11,317 nucleotides of DNA, taken from Kiritimatiellia bacterium (lineage in GTDB: Bacteria > Verrucomicrobiota > Kiritimatiellia > RFP12 > UBA1067). Positions 1-7,000 of this stretch are shown in pieces. The stretch's first letter is position 1. Every line of letters begins with the position of its first letter. The position numbers were made by a program, and so were the translations under genes. The notes beneath the pieces were generated by a model that was not told where the DNA came from, searched no databases, and saw nothing but the letters and a program-made list of their open reading frames with translations. The stretch spans positions 1 to 11,317 of the forward strand of contig JAFXEA010000118.1 in assembly GCA_017521065.1 (NCBI GenBank), written 5' to 3'.

Positions 1-2163
1 AACGAGCTTCTCGGTGAAAGATGTCTTTATGTCGGCGGTGCCACAAACCGGCGCGATACTGCATGGAATGCGAAGTCCCCAAGGTTCGCGGTGCCGAAAG
101 GCATTGGCAGGTGCAGAGTGCAGATGAAGGTGTATTCCGACAAGATGCTTTCCGCTGCCAAGGAGCCATTGTCCGACATATCGTGCGAACGGTGGCAGAA
201 TGCGGTCTACTGGTACAACGGTTCCGGCGAAAAGATCGGAGCCGGACCGTTCACCTATTTCACCGCCGGTGAAGGGCGCTTCGCCGATGCCGTTTCCGAA
301 CTGACGGTCCCTCCTGATGCGGTTGCAGGCGCATTGAGGTTCGGGTTCGACAGCCCGAATGTCGGACCCGGCGAGAAGGTCGCTTTTGCGGATGTCGCGA
401 TTGCCGTTCCCCCGGATTACAGGCGCCATGTGCGCCGTGCCTCTTTCGTCTCGGAAATGCGCGAGGGCGGAGAAATCTCGTGGTGTGCAGATGCTCCGCG
501 TGGAACATCCGTGCGCCTCCAGTGGCGAGGCGCCGACAACCCCAAGAAACTTTCATCCCTTCCGTTCAGGGGGCCGGACGGGACGGAGAGTACCGCATAT
601 TCAGGGTCTTTCAGGGCGGATGCTCCCTATGTGCAGTATAGGGCGATACTGTCTTCTGACGGATGTTCCACCCCGGTGCTGAAGAGTGTTGCTGTGGGGA
701 AGCGTATCGACTCCGATTGGCTCCATGCGATCGACGATGCGCCTCCTGAAGTATGGCGCGCAATGGATTCGCCGACGCAGGACAGGTCTCCGCGTCTTGC
801 GTTTCTTGTCCGCGACGAGTCGTGCGTTGACTGGGGATCGGTCAGGATAAGCGTCGATGGAGAAGAGGCGACGGAGCGTTTTGTTCGCGATGGCGACATT
901 CTCCGTGAACGCCAGCCGCGCAGCGTCCCGTATTCCGAAGGGATTCACAGGGTGAAGATAACGGCTTCGGACTGCCGCGGCAATTCGGTCGTTTCGCAGA
1001 AGATATTCTATGTCGGCAAGGCGCCGGACGTTCCCGGATGCACTCTCCGGGAAGACGGGATGACGCTCGTGGACGGCAAGCCGTTCTTCCCGATAGGTCT
1101 GTACGGCATGTGCGCAAGGGAGTTCAACGGCAACAGCCTCGACAAGGCATTCGCGGACATCAAAGCGGCGGGATTCAACTTTGCCCAGACGTACGGAAAA
1201 CCGTACGCGGATGAATTTCTCGGTTCTGCGCAAAAGTATGGCATAAAACTGTGGGTGGCATGGCGTAAGCCCGATTCCAATTTCATGGATAAAGGGCGTG
1301 GATTTCCGCAGGTGCTCGCATGGTACCTCGGAGACGATACGTCTGAACACGCAACGCCTCAGGAGGTGCGCGACCGGCATGACAATGTGACGGCGTTGGA
1401 TCCGCATCGCCTTACGTGCCAGGCAGATGTGCTGAGTCCGCACTGGCAGGTATCCAGATATGCCCGGTATGTGACCGCGACCGATGTGTTCATGCCCGAG
1501 ATATACCCGGTGCGCGAACAGAAGGGGCATCCCAGCGACGTCACGTGCGTGGCCGACACCGTGTTTGAGATGAAGCGCATCAAACGGGACATGGCGCAGT
1601 TCGGCGACGGCAAGGTACGTTCGTGCTGGCCAATTCTCCAATGGTTCAAGGGATGGGGCAACTGGCACCATTTCCCGTCCCGCGAACAGCTATTCGCCAC
1701 AAGTTTCGCCGCCATAGTCCATGGCGCGAACGGAATCACCTGGTACACGTACGGCGGTTTCTACGACAAAAAGCGCAAGAAGTCGAACGAGGGCGTGACC
1801 TCGACCCCGGAAAGATGGCGCGACATCTGCGACCTTGCCGGTTGGCTCAGGGAACTTTCGCCAGTGCTGCTGTCCGGTTCGTGCGAGCAGCCTTCCGCCG
1901 CAGAGGTGCTTTCTGGGCCTAAGAAGGATGCCTGCGGCGAGATCCCCGTTACGGCGCTTCTCAGACGCCATGGCGGCAAGGCGTATCTTATTGCGGTGAA
2001 TGCCGCGCACGAGAAAGTACGCGCTCGATTCAGGCTCGCGAATGTAGGATCGCAGGCGGAAGTGCAGCGGGAAGGGCGCAGTGTACTCTGCCCGCAGGGC
2101 GTGCTTGAAGATGATTTCGCTCCGTTTGGAGTGCATGTTTACTGTATAAACGAAAGGGACTGA
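1..2163 (+). CDS. Glycoside-hydrolase-like TIM-barrel protein, 5'-truncated
   Basis: The reading frame is open from base 1 to TGA 2161-2163 (720 residues), so the true start lies outside the window. A GTG at 91 is possible but lacks a clear ribosome binding site, and the sequence before it reads as the same beta-rich domain. Counting from base 1, residues about 1-135 resemble a carbohydrate-binding beta-sandwich and about 140-345 one or two more beta domains, including an Ig-like segment ending near FYVGKAPDVPG. A TIM-barrel-like domain starts at GKPFFPIGLYG (359-369) and runs to ITWYTYGG (around 579-586). The last 100 residues form a beta domain ending FAPFGVHVYCI, typical of the C-terminal sandwich of many such enzymes. 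The usual acid/base position of related barrels (W-Y-L-x-D-E) reads WYLGDD at 441-446; E500 in MPEIYP is another candidate active-site acid. Likely secreted and acting on a glycan; the substrate and numbered family cannot be read. Translationally close to the next gene (2-nt gap). Confidence 0.75.
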   Translation, partial: NELLGERCLYVGGATNRRDTAWNAKSPRFAVPKGIGRCRVQMKVYSDKMLSAAKEPLSDISCERWQNAVYWYNGSGEKIGAGPFTYFTAGEGRFADAVSELTVPPDAVAGALRFGFDSPNVGPGEKVAFADVAIAVPPDYRRHVRRASFVSEMREGGEISWCADAPRGTSVRLQWRGADNPKKLSSLPFRGPDGTESTAYSGSFRADAPYVQYRAILSSDGCSTPVLKSVAVGKRIDSDWLHAIDDAPPEVWRAMDSPTQDRSPRLAFLVRDESCVDWGSVRISVDGEEATERFVRDGDILRERQPRSVPYSEGIHRVKITASDCRGNSVVSQKIFYVGKAPDVPGCTLREDGMTLVDGKPFFPIGLYGMCAREFNGNSLDKAFADIKAAGFNFAQTYGKPYADEFLGSAQKYGIKLWVAWRKPDSNFMDKGRGFPQVLAWYLGDDTSEHATPQEVRDRHDNVTALDPHRLTCQADVLSPHWQVSRYARYVTATDVFMPEIYPVREQKGHPSDVTCVADTVFEMKRIKRDMAQFGDGKVRSCWPILQWFKGWGNWHHFPSREQLFATSFAAIVHGANGITWYTYGGFYDKKRKKSNEGVTSTPERWRDICDLAGWLRELSPVLLSGSCEQPSAAEVLSGPKKDACGEIPVTALLRRHGGKAYLIAVNAAHEKVRARFRLANVGSQAEVQREGRSVLCPQGVLEDDFAPFGVHVYCINERD

Positions 2164-2165
2164 CA

Positions 2166-5123
2166 ATGAAGAGACTTGCGTTCATGGGGCTGCTTGCCTC
2201 CCTTCACGCGATGGCGGCCGACACGGTCGTTTCAGGCGATATGCAGATCGAAGCCGGAACGATGTACGAGATCAATGTCGGCAGCGGTGACACCGTCACA
2301 TATTCCGGATCGATATCCGGTAAGGGCGGCGTAAAGAAAACCGGCGCCGGGACGCTTGTCTTGTCCGGTGCGAATACGTTTTCGGGCGGAATAGGGCTTT
2401 CAGGCGGTAAACTTGTGGCAGGGGCATCAGGAGCGTTGGGAACAGGCCTTGTCGATTGCACAGGGTCTTCAATAGAGTTTAATGCGACAGACGGTGTCTT
2501 TCCGAATGATTTCAAATTGGGAAACAGTTCGGCTACTCCTCCTACTTTTGCCCAGAACACAACACTGAACGGCAAAATTACATTGCTGAGAGAGCATAAC
2601 TTTTATCAAAACTCAGAAAAAGCGGTGTTCAACGGCGCCATCGACGGCAATAAGAATATAATCTATCAAACGGCTGAAACCGCCACGTTCAATGGGGCTC
2701 TCGCATTGGCCAATTTGTATGGCGGTAGTAGATACGTTCATACCGGCGTGTTGGAGCTGTCAAATCCCGACAATAGGATCGGCACCATATTGCTCATGCG
2801 CACAAAGGTGCGATGCCTTGCAGCCAATGTCATGAAAGGGGCCATCCTTACTCAACGGGGCAAAGATCAGTCTTCTGCCGCGAAGCTTTATCTTCAGGGC
2901 TTTAATCAGACGGTAAAGGCATGTTCGTATGATTCTTCAAATGGCACTGTGGATAAGGGAGGTGAGATAACATCTGATTCGCCGGCTACACTTACTATCA
3001 CCGGAGCGGGGGCGGACAAGACGGAGTTCACGTATTATTCATTCAGCGGTCCGGTGTCAATTGACATCAATGCAGATGCGGCTTTCACGCAGCGGTTTGG
3101 TGGTCGCGCGAGTACGATGACCGGCGATATCAAAGTGACATCCGGCGGGTTTGAGATAACCGGTGCTTCTTCATTCCCGAATGTCGGAAGTGTTGTCGTC
3201 TCGGAAAACGGTAAACTTAACCTGAATTCAACTGCGAGCTATGCTCTGCAAGGTGTGACAAGCCTGGTTCTTTCAGGGACTCTGACTTCATCGACACAGC
3301 CGTTTTCTGACGGTAATGTTGATTTGGTCGTTTCAGGTGAAGGAGCATCGCTTTCACTTCCCGCCGAATCTCGCCTTACGCTGAAGTCTCTTACTGTTGC
3401 CGGCGTCAGCTTGGCGGGTGAATTTCACGCCGGCGATGATTCATGCCCTTGGCTTAAAAGCGGTGAGCTTGTCGTGGCGAAGCATGAGACGGTTGATTCG
3501 TGGACGGGTGCGGCATCAGATTCCTCGATTGCAGAAGCGGGGAACTGGGCGTCAGGAACCGTACCTGATTTTACCGGTTTCTGCACACCTACATTCTCTT
3601 CTGCAGACGCAGTTGGTTTCGTGTCCACAGTGGATCGCCCAGTCGCGTTTGCCGGTTTGAACCTGTTGGCAAGCAGCTTTACGTTTGCAAAGAATGGAGA
3701 GACCGCGCTTCTTTCCGTAGGAGCGGGAGGTATAACTGGGACATCCCCGGCAGAAGACGGGGAGACCGTTAACTATGTCTTTGAGACTCCGATTCGGGTT
3801 ACGGATACGCATATATGGAGTCTTCCCCAAAAAACGGTGTCCCGTTTTCTTGGAGGCACGACGGCGGTTGTCCCCTTCACCAAGGAAGGCGATGGAGATA
3901 TGGTTGTGTCGGGCGGGAACGTGTGGGATGCCCGTATGGACATGAACAGCGGTAACTTTACGCTGTCGGGTACGGTTACGACGTCAACCGGTGTCGAGAG
4001 CGGAAAGACCCCCACTTTTTATGCGAAGATTGGTGGGGTGACCACCGGAGCGGCTGTGAATTACATGTATCTCAGCAACGCTGTGGTAGAGAAAGCGTTC
4101 TCGGTTAAGATGGCGAGTAGCTCCTCAAGCTACTATTTCCGTGCGCAGCCTGCTTCGACAAATATATTCAAGGCGTTTTTCCAGTCGGCTAATGAGTCCA
4201 ATCAGAAACTGTACGTAGCCGAAGGAAGTGAAGTGCGGATTGAGGGCGGCGCTGATTTTCCATGGGTGTTCATACAGGGCGGATATGGCACGGTTCGGTT
4301 CTCGGGGAAGCCGGTTACCTACTATAATAATGCGGATACCGGTTACTATGTCGGTGGCGGCGGCACTGCAGTCTTCGAGGTGGGTACAAATACCATAAGG
4401 CATCTGGCTGTCCGCGACGATGGCGGCAGAGTGGATTTCATGGTTGATCATGTGTGCGGTCTCGGTGACTATACTTCATTCTACATGACAGGCGGACTCA
4501 GAGGCAGGAACGGTTCTGTTCTTGATATCCACGGCACCAGGCAATGTCTCGGCATGATGAAGGTCCGTGACAAGGCTGTTGACGGCGTGTATATCGGGCG
4601 TTCTAAAATCGTCGGCGATATGGGTTCGATTCTTCTGATTACGAACAATGTTACAACGCGTTCTTCGCTTGTCGATCATGTGCCGTTCGCAGGGGGAATC
4701 TCGCTGAAGTTCGATTCGCCCGGAACAATGATGCTGACGAATGCGATAAGTTCATCGTGCGGCAGACTGGAAGTGGAACGCGGGACGGTGACGCTGGCGC
4801 ATGACGCGGCATGGACGAACGTGAGCGAGGTGGCCGTTTCCGGCGACGGCCGATTGGTGGTGGATGCGCAGGAAGGTGTCAGGGCACAGCCGGTGTTCGG
4901 CAAGGAGGCGACACTCAGTTTTGCCGATAATGGTGTTCTGGACATAGCGGACGGCATATCCGTGCGCGTCAAGCACCTTTTTGTCGGCGGGGTCAAGATG
5001 CCGAGAGGAGTCTACGGCTACAGCCGCGTATCAGACGAGAATGTCAGAAAGCATTTCGCGTCGGATTCCACCGGTGTCGTCAGCGTCCGTGGAGAGGGTT
5101 CGTTCACGGTTACGATACGATAG
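2166..5123 (+). CDS. Secreted autotransporter-associated beta-strand repeat protein
   Basis: 985 residues. Starts at ATG 2166 behind GAAAGGGA (2152-2159), 6 nt from the start codon. Residues 1-18 form a short Sec signal peptide (KR, a hydrophobic core, then AMAA before D19). Residues about 47-92 match the autotransporter-associated beta-strand repeat pattern: G-x-GG-x-KKTGAGTLVLSGANT followed by a G-G-x-L-x-x-G segment. The rest is long, Gly/Ser/Thr/Val-rich and beta-helix-like. A W-T-G-A ... G-N-W-x-x-G-x-x-P element at 446-467 resembles a recurring unit of large secreted proteins in this phylum-level group. The C-terminus (about 938-985) has a V-x-G-V-K-x-P-x-G-x-Y-G element and ends in alternating beta residues (SFTVTIR). 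No C-terminal 12-strand translocator barrel, LPXTG, PEP-CTERM or type IX sorting tail is visible, so export beyond the inner membrane and anchoring are unexplained. Co-transcribed with the upstream hydrolase-like gene. Possible roles are surface layer, adhesin or glycan binding. Confidence 0.78.
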   Translation: MKRLAFMGLLASLHAMAADTVVSGDMQIEAGTMYEINVGSGDTVTYSGSISGKGGVKKTGAGTLVLSGANTFSGGIGLSGGKLVAGASGALGTGLVDCTGSSIEFNATDGVFPNDFKLGNSSATPPTFAQNTTLNGKITLLREHNFYQNSEKAVFNGAIDGNKNIIYQTAETATFNGALALANLYGGSRYVHTGVLELSNPDNRIGTILLMRTKVRCLAANVMKGAILTQRGKDQSSAAKLYLQGFNQTVKACSYDSSNGTVDKGGEITSDSPATLTITGAGADKTEFTYYSFSGPVSIDINADAAFTQRFGGRASTMTGDIKVTSGGFEITGASSFPNVGSVVVSENGKLNLNSTASYALQGVTSLVLSGTLTSSTQPFSDGNVDLVVSGEGASLSLPAESRLTLKSLTVAGVSLAGEFHAGDDSCPWLKSGELVVAKHETVDSWTGAASDSSIAEAGNWASGTVPDFTGFCTPTFSSADAVGFVSTVDRPVAFAGLNLLASSFTFAKNGETALLSVGAGGITGTSPAEDGETVNYVFETPIRVTDTHIWSLPQKTVSRFLGGTTAVVPFTKEGDGDMVVSGGNVWDARMDMNSGNFTLSGTVTTSTGVESGKTPTFYAKIGGVTTGAAVNYMYLSNAVVEKAFSVKMASSSSSYYFRAQPASTNIFKAFFQSANESNQKLYVAEGSEVRIEGGADFPWVFIQGGYGTVRFSGKPVTYYNNADTGYYVGGGGTAVFEVGTNTIRHLAVRDDGGRVDFMVDHVCGLGDYTSFYMTGGLRGRNGSVLDIHGTRQCLGMMKVRDKAVDGVYIGRSKIVGDMGSILLITNNVTTRSSLVDHVPFAGGISLKFDSPGTMMLTNAISSSCGRLEVERGTVTLAHDAAWTNVSEVAVSGDGRLVVDAQEGVRAQPVFGKEATLSFADNGVLDIADGISVRVKHLFVGGVKMPRGVYGYSRVSDENVRKHFASDSTGVVSVRGEGSFTVTIR

Positions 5124-5154
5124 AGCCGTCTGCGGAGGCTTCCGGCGGATATGG

Positions 5155-5167
5155 TGTATAATATACA
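5155..5167 (+). promoter_or_regulatory. Promoter -10 inside a 13-bp palindrome, upstream of metallophosphoesterase
   Basis: TATAAT at 5157-5162 lies 24 nt before the ATG at 5187, giving a predicted leader of roughly 18 nt. It is embedded in a perfect palindrome TGTATA-A-TATACA (5155-5167). No convincing -35 is present at 16-18 bp upstream (GC-rich there), so a weak or activator-dependent promoter is inferred. The palindrome could be a repressor site or just a by-product of an A/T-rich -10. Confidence 0.45.
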
Positions 5168-5186
5168 GACACAAGGAGCGTGTGAT

Positions 5187-5918
5187 ATGTCCAAGAAGGC
5201 AAAACTTTTAGCGACGCGCAAGGAATTCCTGTCAGGCGCGGCTGCGGTCGGCGCGGCACCGTTCGTTCGCACGTGGGGGGCTGACGGCGGCAAGCCATTG
5301 TGGAAGGCCGGGCTCATGACCGACACCCACGTGCACAAGACCATGGAGAGCTGTTCTCGTGTACGCGCGGCGTGTGAACTGTTCGCAAAGCACGAAGTGG
5401 ATCTTGTCGTGAATTGCGGCGACATCGCCGAGCTGTATTACCCTACGGGATTCCAGTCTCTGCGCAAGGTGTACAGCGAGAGCTTCAGGGACAGGAAGCT
5501 CGAGGAGGTGTGGGTGTACGCCAATCATGACCGTCTCCGCAGAAAGGAACCTTGGCAGGAGGTGATGAAGGATGTCCGCCGTCTGCTTGAGATACCGCAC
5601 GAACCGTATGCGTCCATCGATTTCAAGGGATATCCGCTGATTGTGTTCCCGCAGTGGCTCAACTATGAGCGCGCAAAGGCGATGCTTGATGAAGCGTGCG
5701 CGAAATATCCGGGCAAGCCGGTTTTCGTGTTTGACCATGTCCCTCCCCGGGGAACCACCGACAACTCCATCACATGGGGTTCTTCGGAACGCAGGGAATT
5801 CTACGCAAAGTATCCTCGTGTGGTCCTGTTCACCGGGCACGCCCACGGGTCGCTGCGAAGCGAACTGAACATATGGCAGGGGGACTTCACCACTGTCAGC
5901 CTCGGATGCCTGAGCTGA
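5187..5918 (+). CDS. Calcineurin-like metallophosphoesterase, catalytic half ended by an in-frame TGA
   Basis: 243 residues from ATG 5187, chosen because AAGGAG (5173-5178) lies 8 nt upstream and the TATAAT at 5157 excludes a start at 5151. Residues 9-33 form a Tat-like signal (TRKEFLSGAAAVGAAP) with Arg-Lys in place of twin Arg. The metallophosphoesterase signature is complete: D46-x-H48, G78-D79, N113-H114-D115 (preceded by Ala rather than Gly), H184 in FDHVPP, and G217-H218-x-H220. The family hydrolyses phosphoester bonds with a dinuclear metal centre; the substrate is unknown. The ORF stops at TGA 5916-5918 soon after the last metal-binding motif, yet the same frame continues as WGGHAVGG and stays open to 6893 as the expected accessory C-terminal domains. 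So this is either the first half of a gene with a nonsense mutation or sequence error, or a recoded UGA. All metal ligands lie before the stop, so a short product might still be active. Confidence 0.8.
   Translation: MSKKAKLLATRKEFLSGAAAVGAAPFVRTWGADGGKPLWKAGLMTDTHVHKTMESCSRVRAACELFAKHEVDLVVNCGDIAELYYPTGFQSLRKVYSESFRDRKLEEVWVYANHDRLRRKEPWQEVMKDVRRLLEIPHEPYASIDFKGYPLIVFPQWLNYERAKAMLDEACAKYPGKPVFVFDHVPPRGTTDNSITWGSSERREFYAKYPRVVLFTGHAHGSLRSELNIWQGDFTTVSLGCLS
5916..5918 (+). other. In-frame TGA interrupting the metallophosphoesterase reading frame
   Basis: The codons on both sides are in the same frame: G-C-L-S, TGA, W-G-G-H-A-V-G-G, then open for 324 further codons to TAA 6891. There is no frameshift, only this one codon. 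TGG (Trp) is one transition away. TGA ends at least three other genes in the window (2161, 9599, and the minus-strand gene at 9622-9624), so wholesale reassignment of TGA to Trp is unlikely. Confidence 0.85.
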
Positions 5919-5922
5919 TGGG

Positions 5923-5949
5923 GCGGCCATGCCGTAGGCGGTGCGCCGC
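5923..5949 (+). other. Stem-loop just downstream of the in-frame TGA
   Basis: GCGGC (5923-5927) pairs with GCCGC (5945-5949). Inside, C5928-A5929 pairs with T5942-G5943 and TGCC (5930-5933) pairs with GGCG (5937-5940), with one wobble. Single bases 5941 and 5944 bulge, and the loop is GTA (5934-5936). The loop starts 15 nt after the TGA. Its size and place are loosely like a bacterial SECIS element, but a GC-rich coding sequence can fold this way by chance. Confidence 0.3.
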
Positions 5950-5978
5950 GGGGCAAGCCGTCGCATGACGTCGCATTG

Positions 5979-6893
5979 ATGGAGGTCTATGCCGACAGGC
6001 TTGTCGTCAGGCGCTTTGACGTCCGCGACGGCAGGGAGTACACCGATGCGCCGGTATGGACCATTCCGCTTCCGTTCAATCCCGCGACGGCTCCGTACCG
6101 CAGGGATAGGACAGTCAGGGCGGAGCCCGTACCGCAGTTTGCCGCCGGAGCGAAACTTTCTGCGGAGGTGAAGGGAGATCCCTGCGAGCGGCTTGAGATA
6201 TCCTTCCCGAAGGCTGAAGGTCCGCACGGGGTGTACATCTATCGTCTTGAGATTGAGGACGACAAAGGGTGCAAGCTTGCCCGTCAGGACGAGTTCGGGC
6301 AGTTTTGGCTGCCGTCGCATGAACGTCAGCCGATGTTGACCTATTCGCTTTCCTCCGGGTATTTCGATGCAGGCCGCACCTATCGGATTGTCGTGACTCC
6401 GGTCAACTGCTTTGGTGTCGGCGGACGTCCGATATCGGCGGAGGTTAAGGCGGTGCGGTCGGATGGTGCGCTCTTGTGGGAAAGCGTCGATCCGATGAAG
6501 GAATGCCGGTTCATGGCCGGACTGTCAGGCGGAAAGCCTGTGCCGGTCAAGGACGGGTGGTATCAGATGTCAGGAGGGAATCACCGCATGGAGATGCCGC
6601 CTGAGGTGTGGAAGGGAAAAGCGGGCACGAGATTCCGGTTTATCGTCGATCTTGAAATGGAGCAGCCGGGCACGAGGACGTGGACGATCGTGCTGCGCAA
6701 TCCGAATCCTCTGAAAAACGCGAATGCCCGCATTGCGACGCCTCGCGGAAAGTCCGGGAAGCAGCGGTATGTGATCGAGTTCGCCAAGCAGGGGAATGAT
6801 TTCAGGTATTATCTGCTTATCCGCGAAGGCGAAGCGGGCAGACTGCGCATCAACTATGCGCGTATGGAGCGTTTGCCTGAAAAAGCGCAATAA
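5979..6893 (+). CDS. C-terminal beta-domain part of the interrupted metallophosphoesterase
   Basis: Residues downstream of the TGA. In the joined frame they start at W (5919) and run to TAA 6891-6893, giving 568 codons for the whole protein counting the TGA. If translated separately the first usable starts are TTG 5976 or ATG 5979, but neither has a purine-rich ribosome binding site nearby, which argues that this is not an independent gene. Content: a linker with NPATAPYRRD, then a fibronectin-III-like beta-sandwich (PCERLEISFPKAEGP through YFDAGRTYRIVVTPVN), then a second beta-sandwich (roughly the last 180 residues, with FRFIVDLEMEQPG and YYLLIREGEAGRLRINYARME). No catalytic motif is seen. 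Extracytoplasmic metallophosphoesterases of this layout carry such accessory domains after the catalytic core, so the two pieces are read as one disrupted or recoded gene. Confidence 0.65.
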   Translation: MEVYADRLVVRRFDVRDGREYTDAPVWTIPLPFNPATAPYRRDRTVRAEPVPQFAAGAKLSAEVKGDPCERLEISFPKAEGPHGVYIYRLEIEDDKGCKLARQDEFGQFWLPSHERQPMLTYSLSSGYFDAGRTYRIVVTPVNCFGVGGRPISAEVKAVRSDGALLWESVDPMKECRFMAGLSGGKPVPVKDGWYQMSGGNHRMEMPPEVWKGKAGTRFRFIVDLEMEQPGTRTWTIVLRNPNPLKNANARIATPRGKSGKQRYVIEFAKQGNDFRYYLLIREGEAGRLRINYARMERLPEKAQ

Positions 6894-6945
6894 TGCGGAC
6901 AGTGGCGTAAAACACTGACCGATTGCCGTTCTTTGGTGTCCGATG

Positions 6946-6965
6946 TTTGCGTACGGATACGCAAA
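6946..6965. promoter_or_regulatory. Operator-like perfect inverted repeat (8-4-8) on the ATPase promoter
   Basis: TTTGCGTA (6946-6953), spacer CGGA, TACGCAAA (6958-6965). The left arm contains the whole -35 hexamer and the right arm ends 4 bp before the -10 hexamer, so a dimeric protein bound here would block RNA polymerase. Half-site size and spacing fit a helix-turn-helix dimer. No U-tract follows, so a terminator is less likely. The regulator is unknown. Confidence 0.5.
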
Positions 6966-6975
6966 ATGCTATACT
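6947..6975 (+). promoter_or_regulatory. Sigma70-type promoter with extended -10 for the calcium ATPase
   Basis: -35 TTGCGT (6947-6952), 17-bp spacer, -10 TATACT (6970-6975) preceded by TGC (extended -10). Predicted transcription start near 6982, about 19 nt before ATG 7001. Its position rules out a translation start at the upstream in-frame TTG 6923. Confidence 0.7.
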
Positions 6976-7000
6976 TCTACCTTTAAGAAAAGGAAGACAA

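Noticed and set aside
601..1671. A long minus-strand open frame opposite the hydrolase-like gene
   Set aside because: Its translation is rich in Arg, His and Cys with no recognisable domain; it is a shadow of the well-supported plus-strand gene.
4900..5123. An autotransporter beta-barrel at the end of the repeat protein
   Set aside because: The final residues lack the 250-300-residue barrel and terminal aromatic pattern; the protein is not a classical type V autotransporter.
5916..5918. TGA reassigned to tryptophan in this organism
   Set aside because: TGA ends several intact genes in the window at sensible places, so a global code change does not fit.
5232..6320. A 362-codon minus-strand open frame opposite the metallophosphoesterase
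   Set aside because: Antisense to the conserved metal-binding motifs and Arg-rich without a domain; a shadow frame.
6900..6917. Terminator hairpin CAGTG-8 nt-CACTG after the phosphoesterase
   Set aside because: Only a 5-bp stem with a large loop and no T-tract; too weak to call.
6923..7000. A longer N-terminus for the calcium ATPase starting at TTG 6923
   Set aside because: It would place the start upstream of the promoter at 6947-6975; ATG 7001 has a proper ribosome binding site and gives the expected N-terminus.
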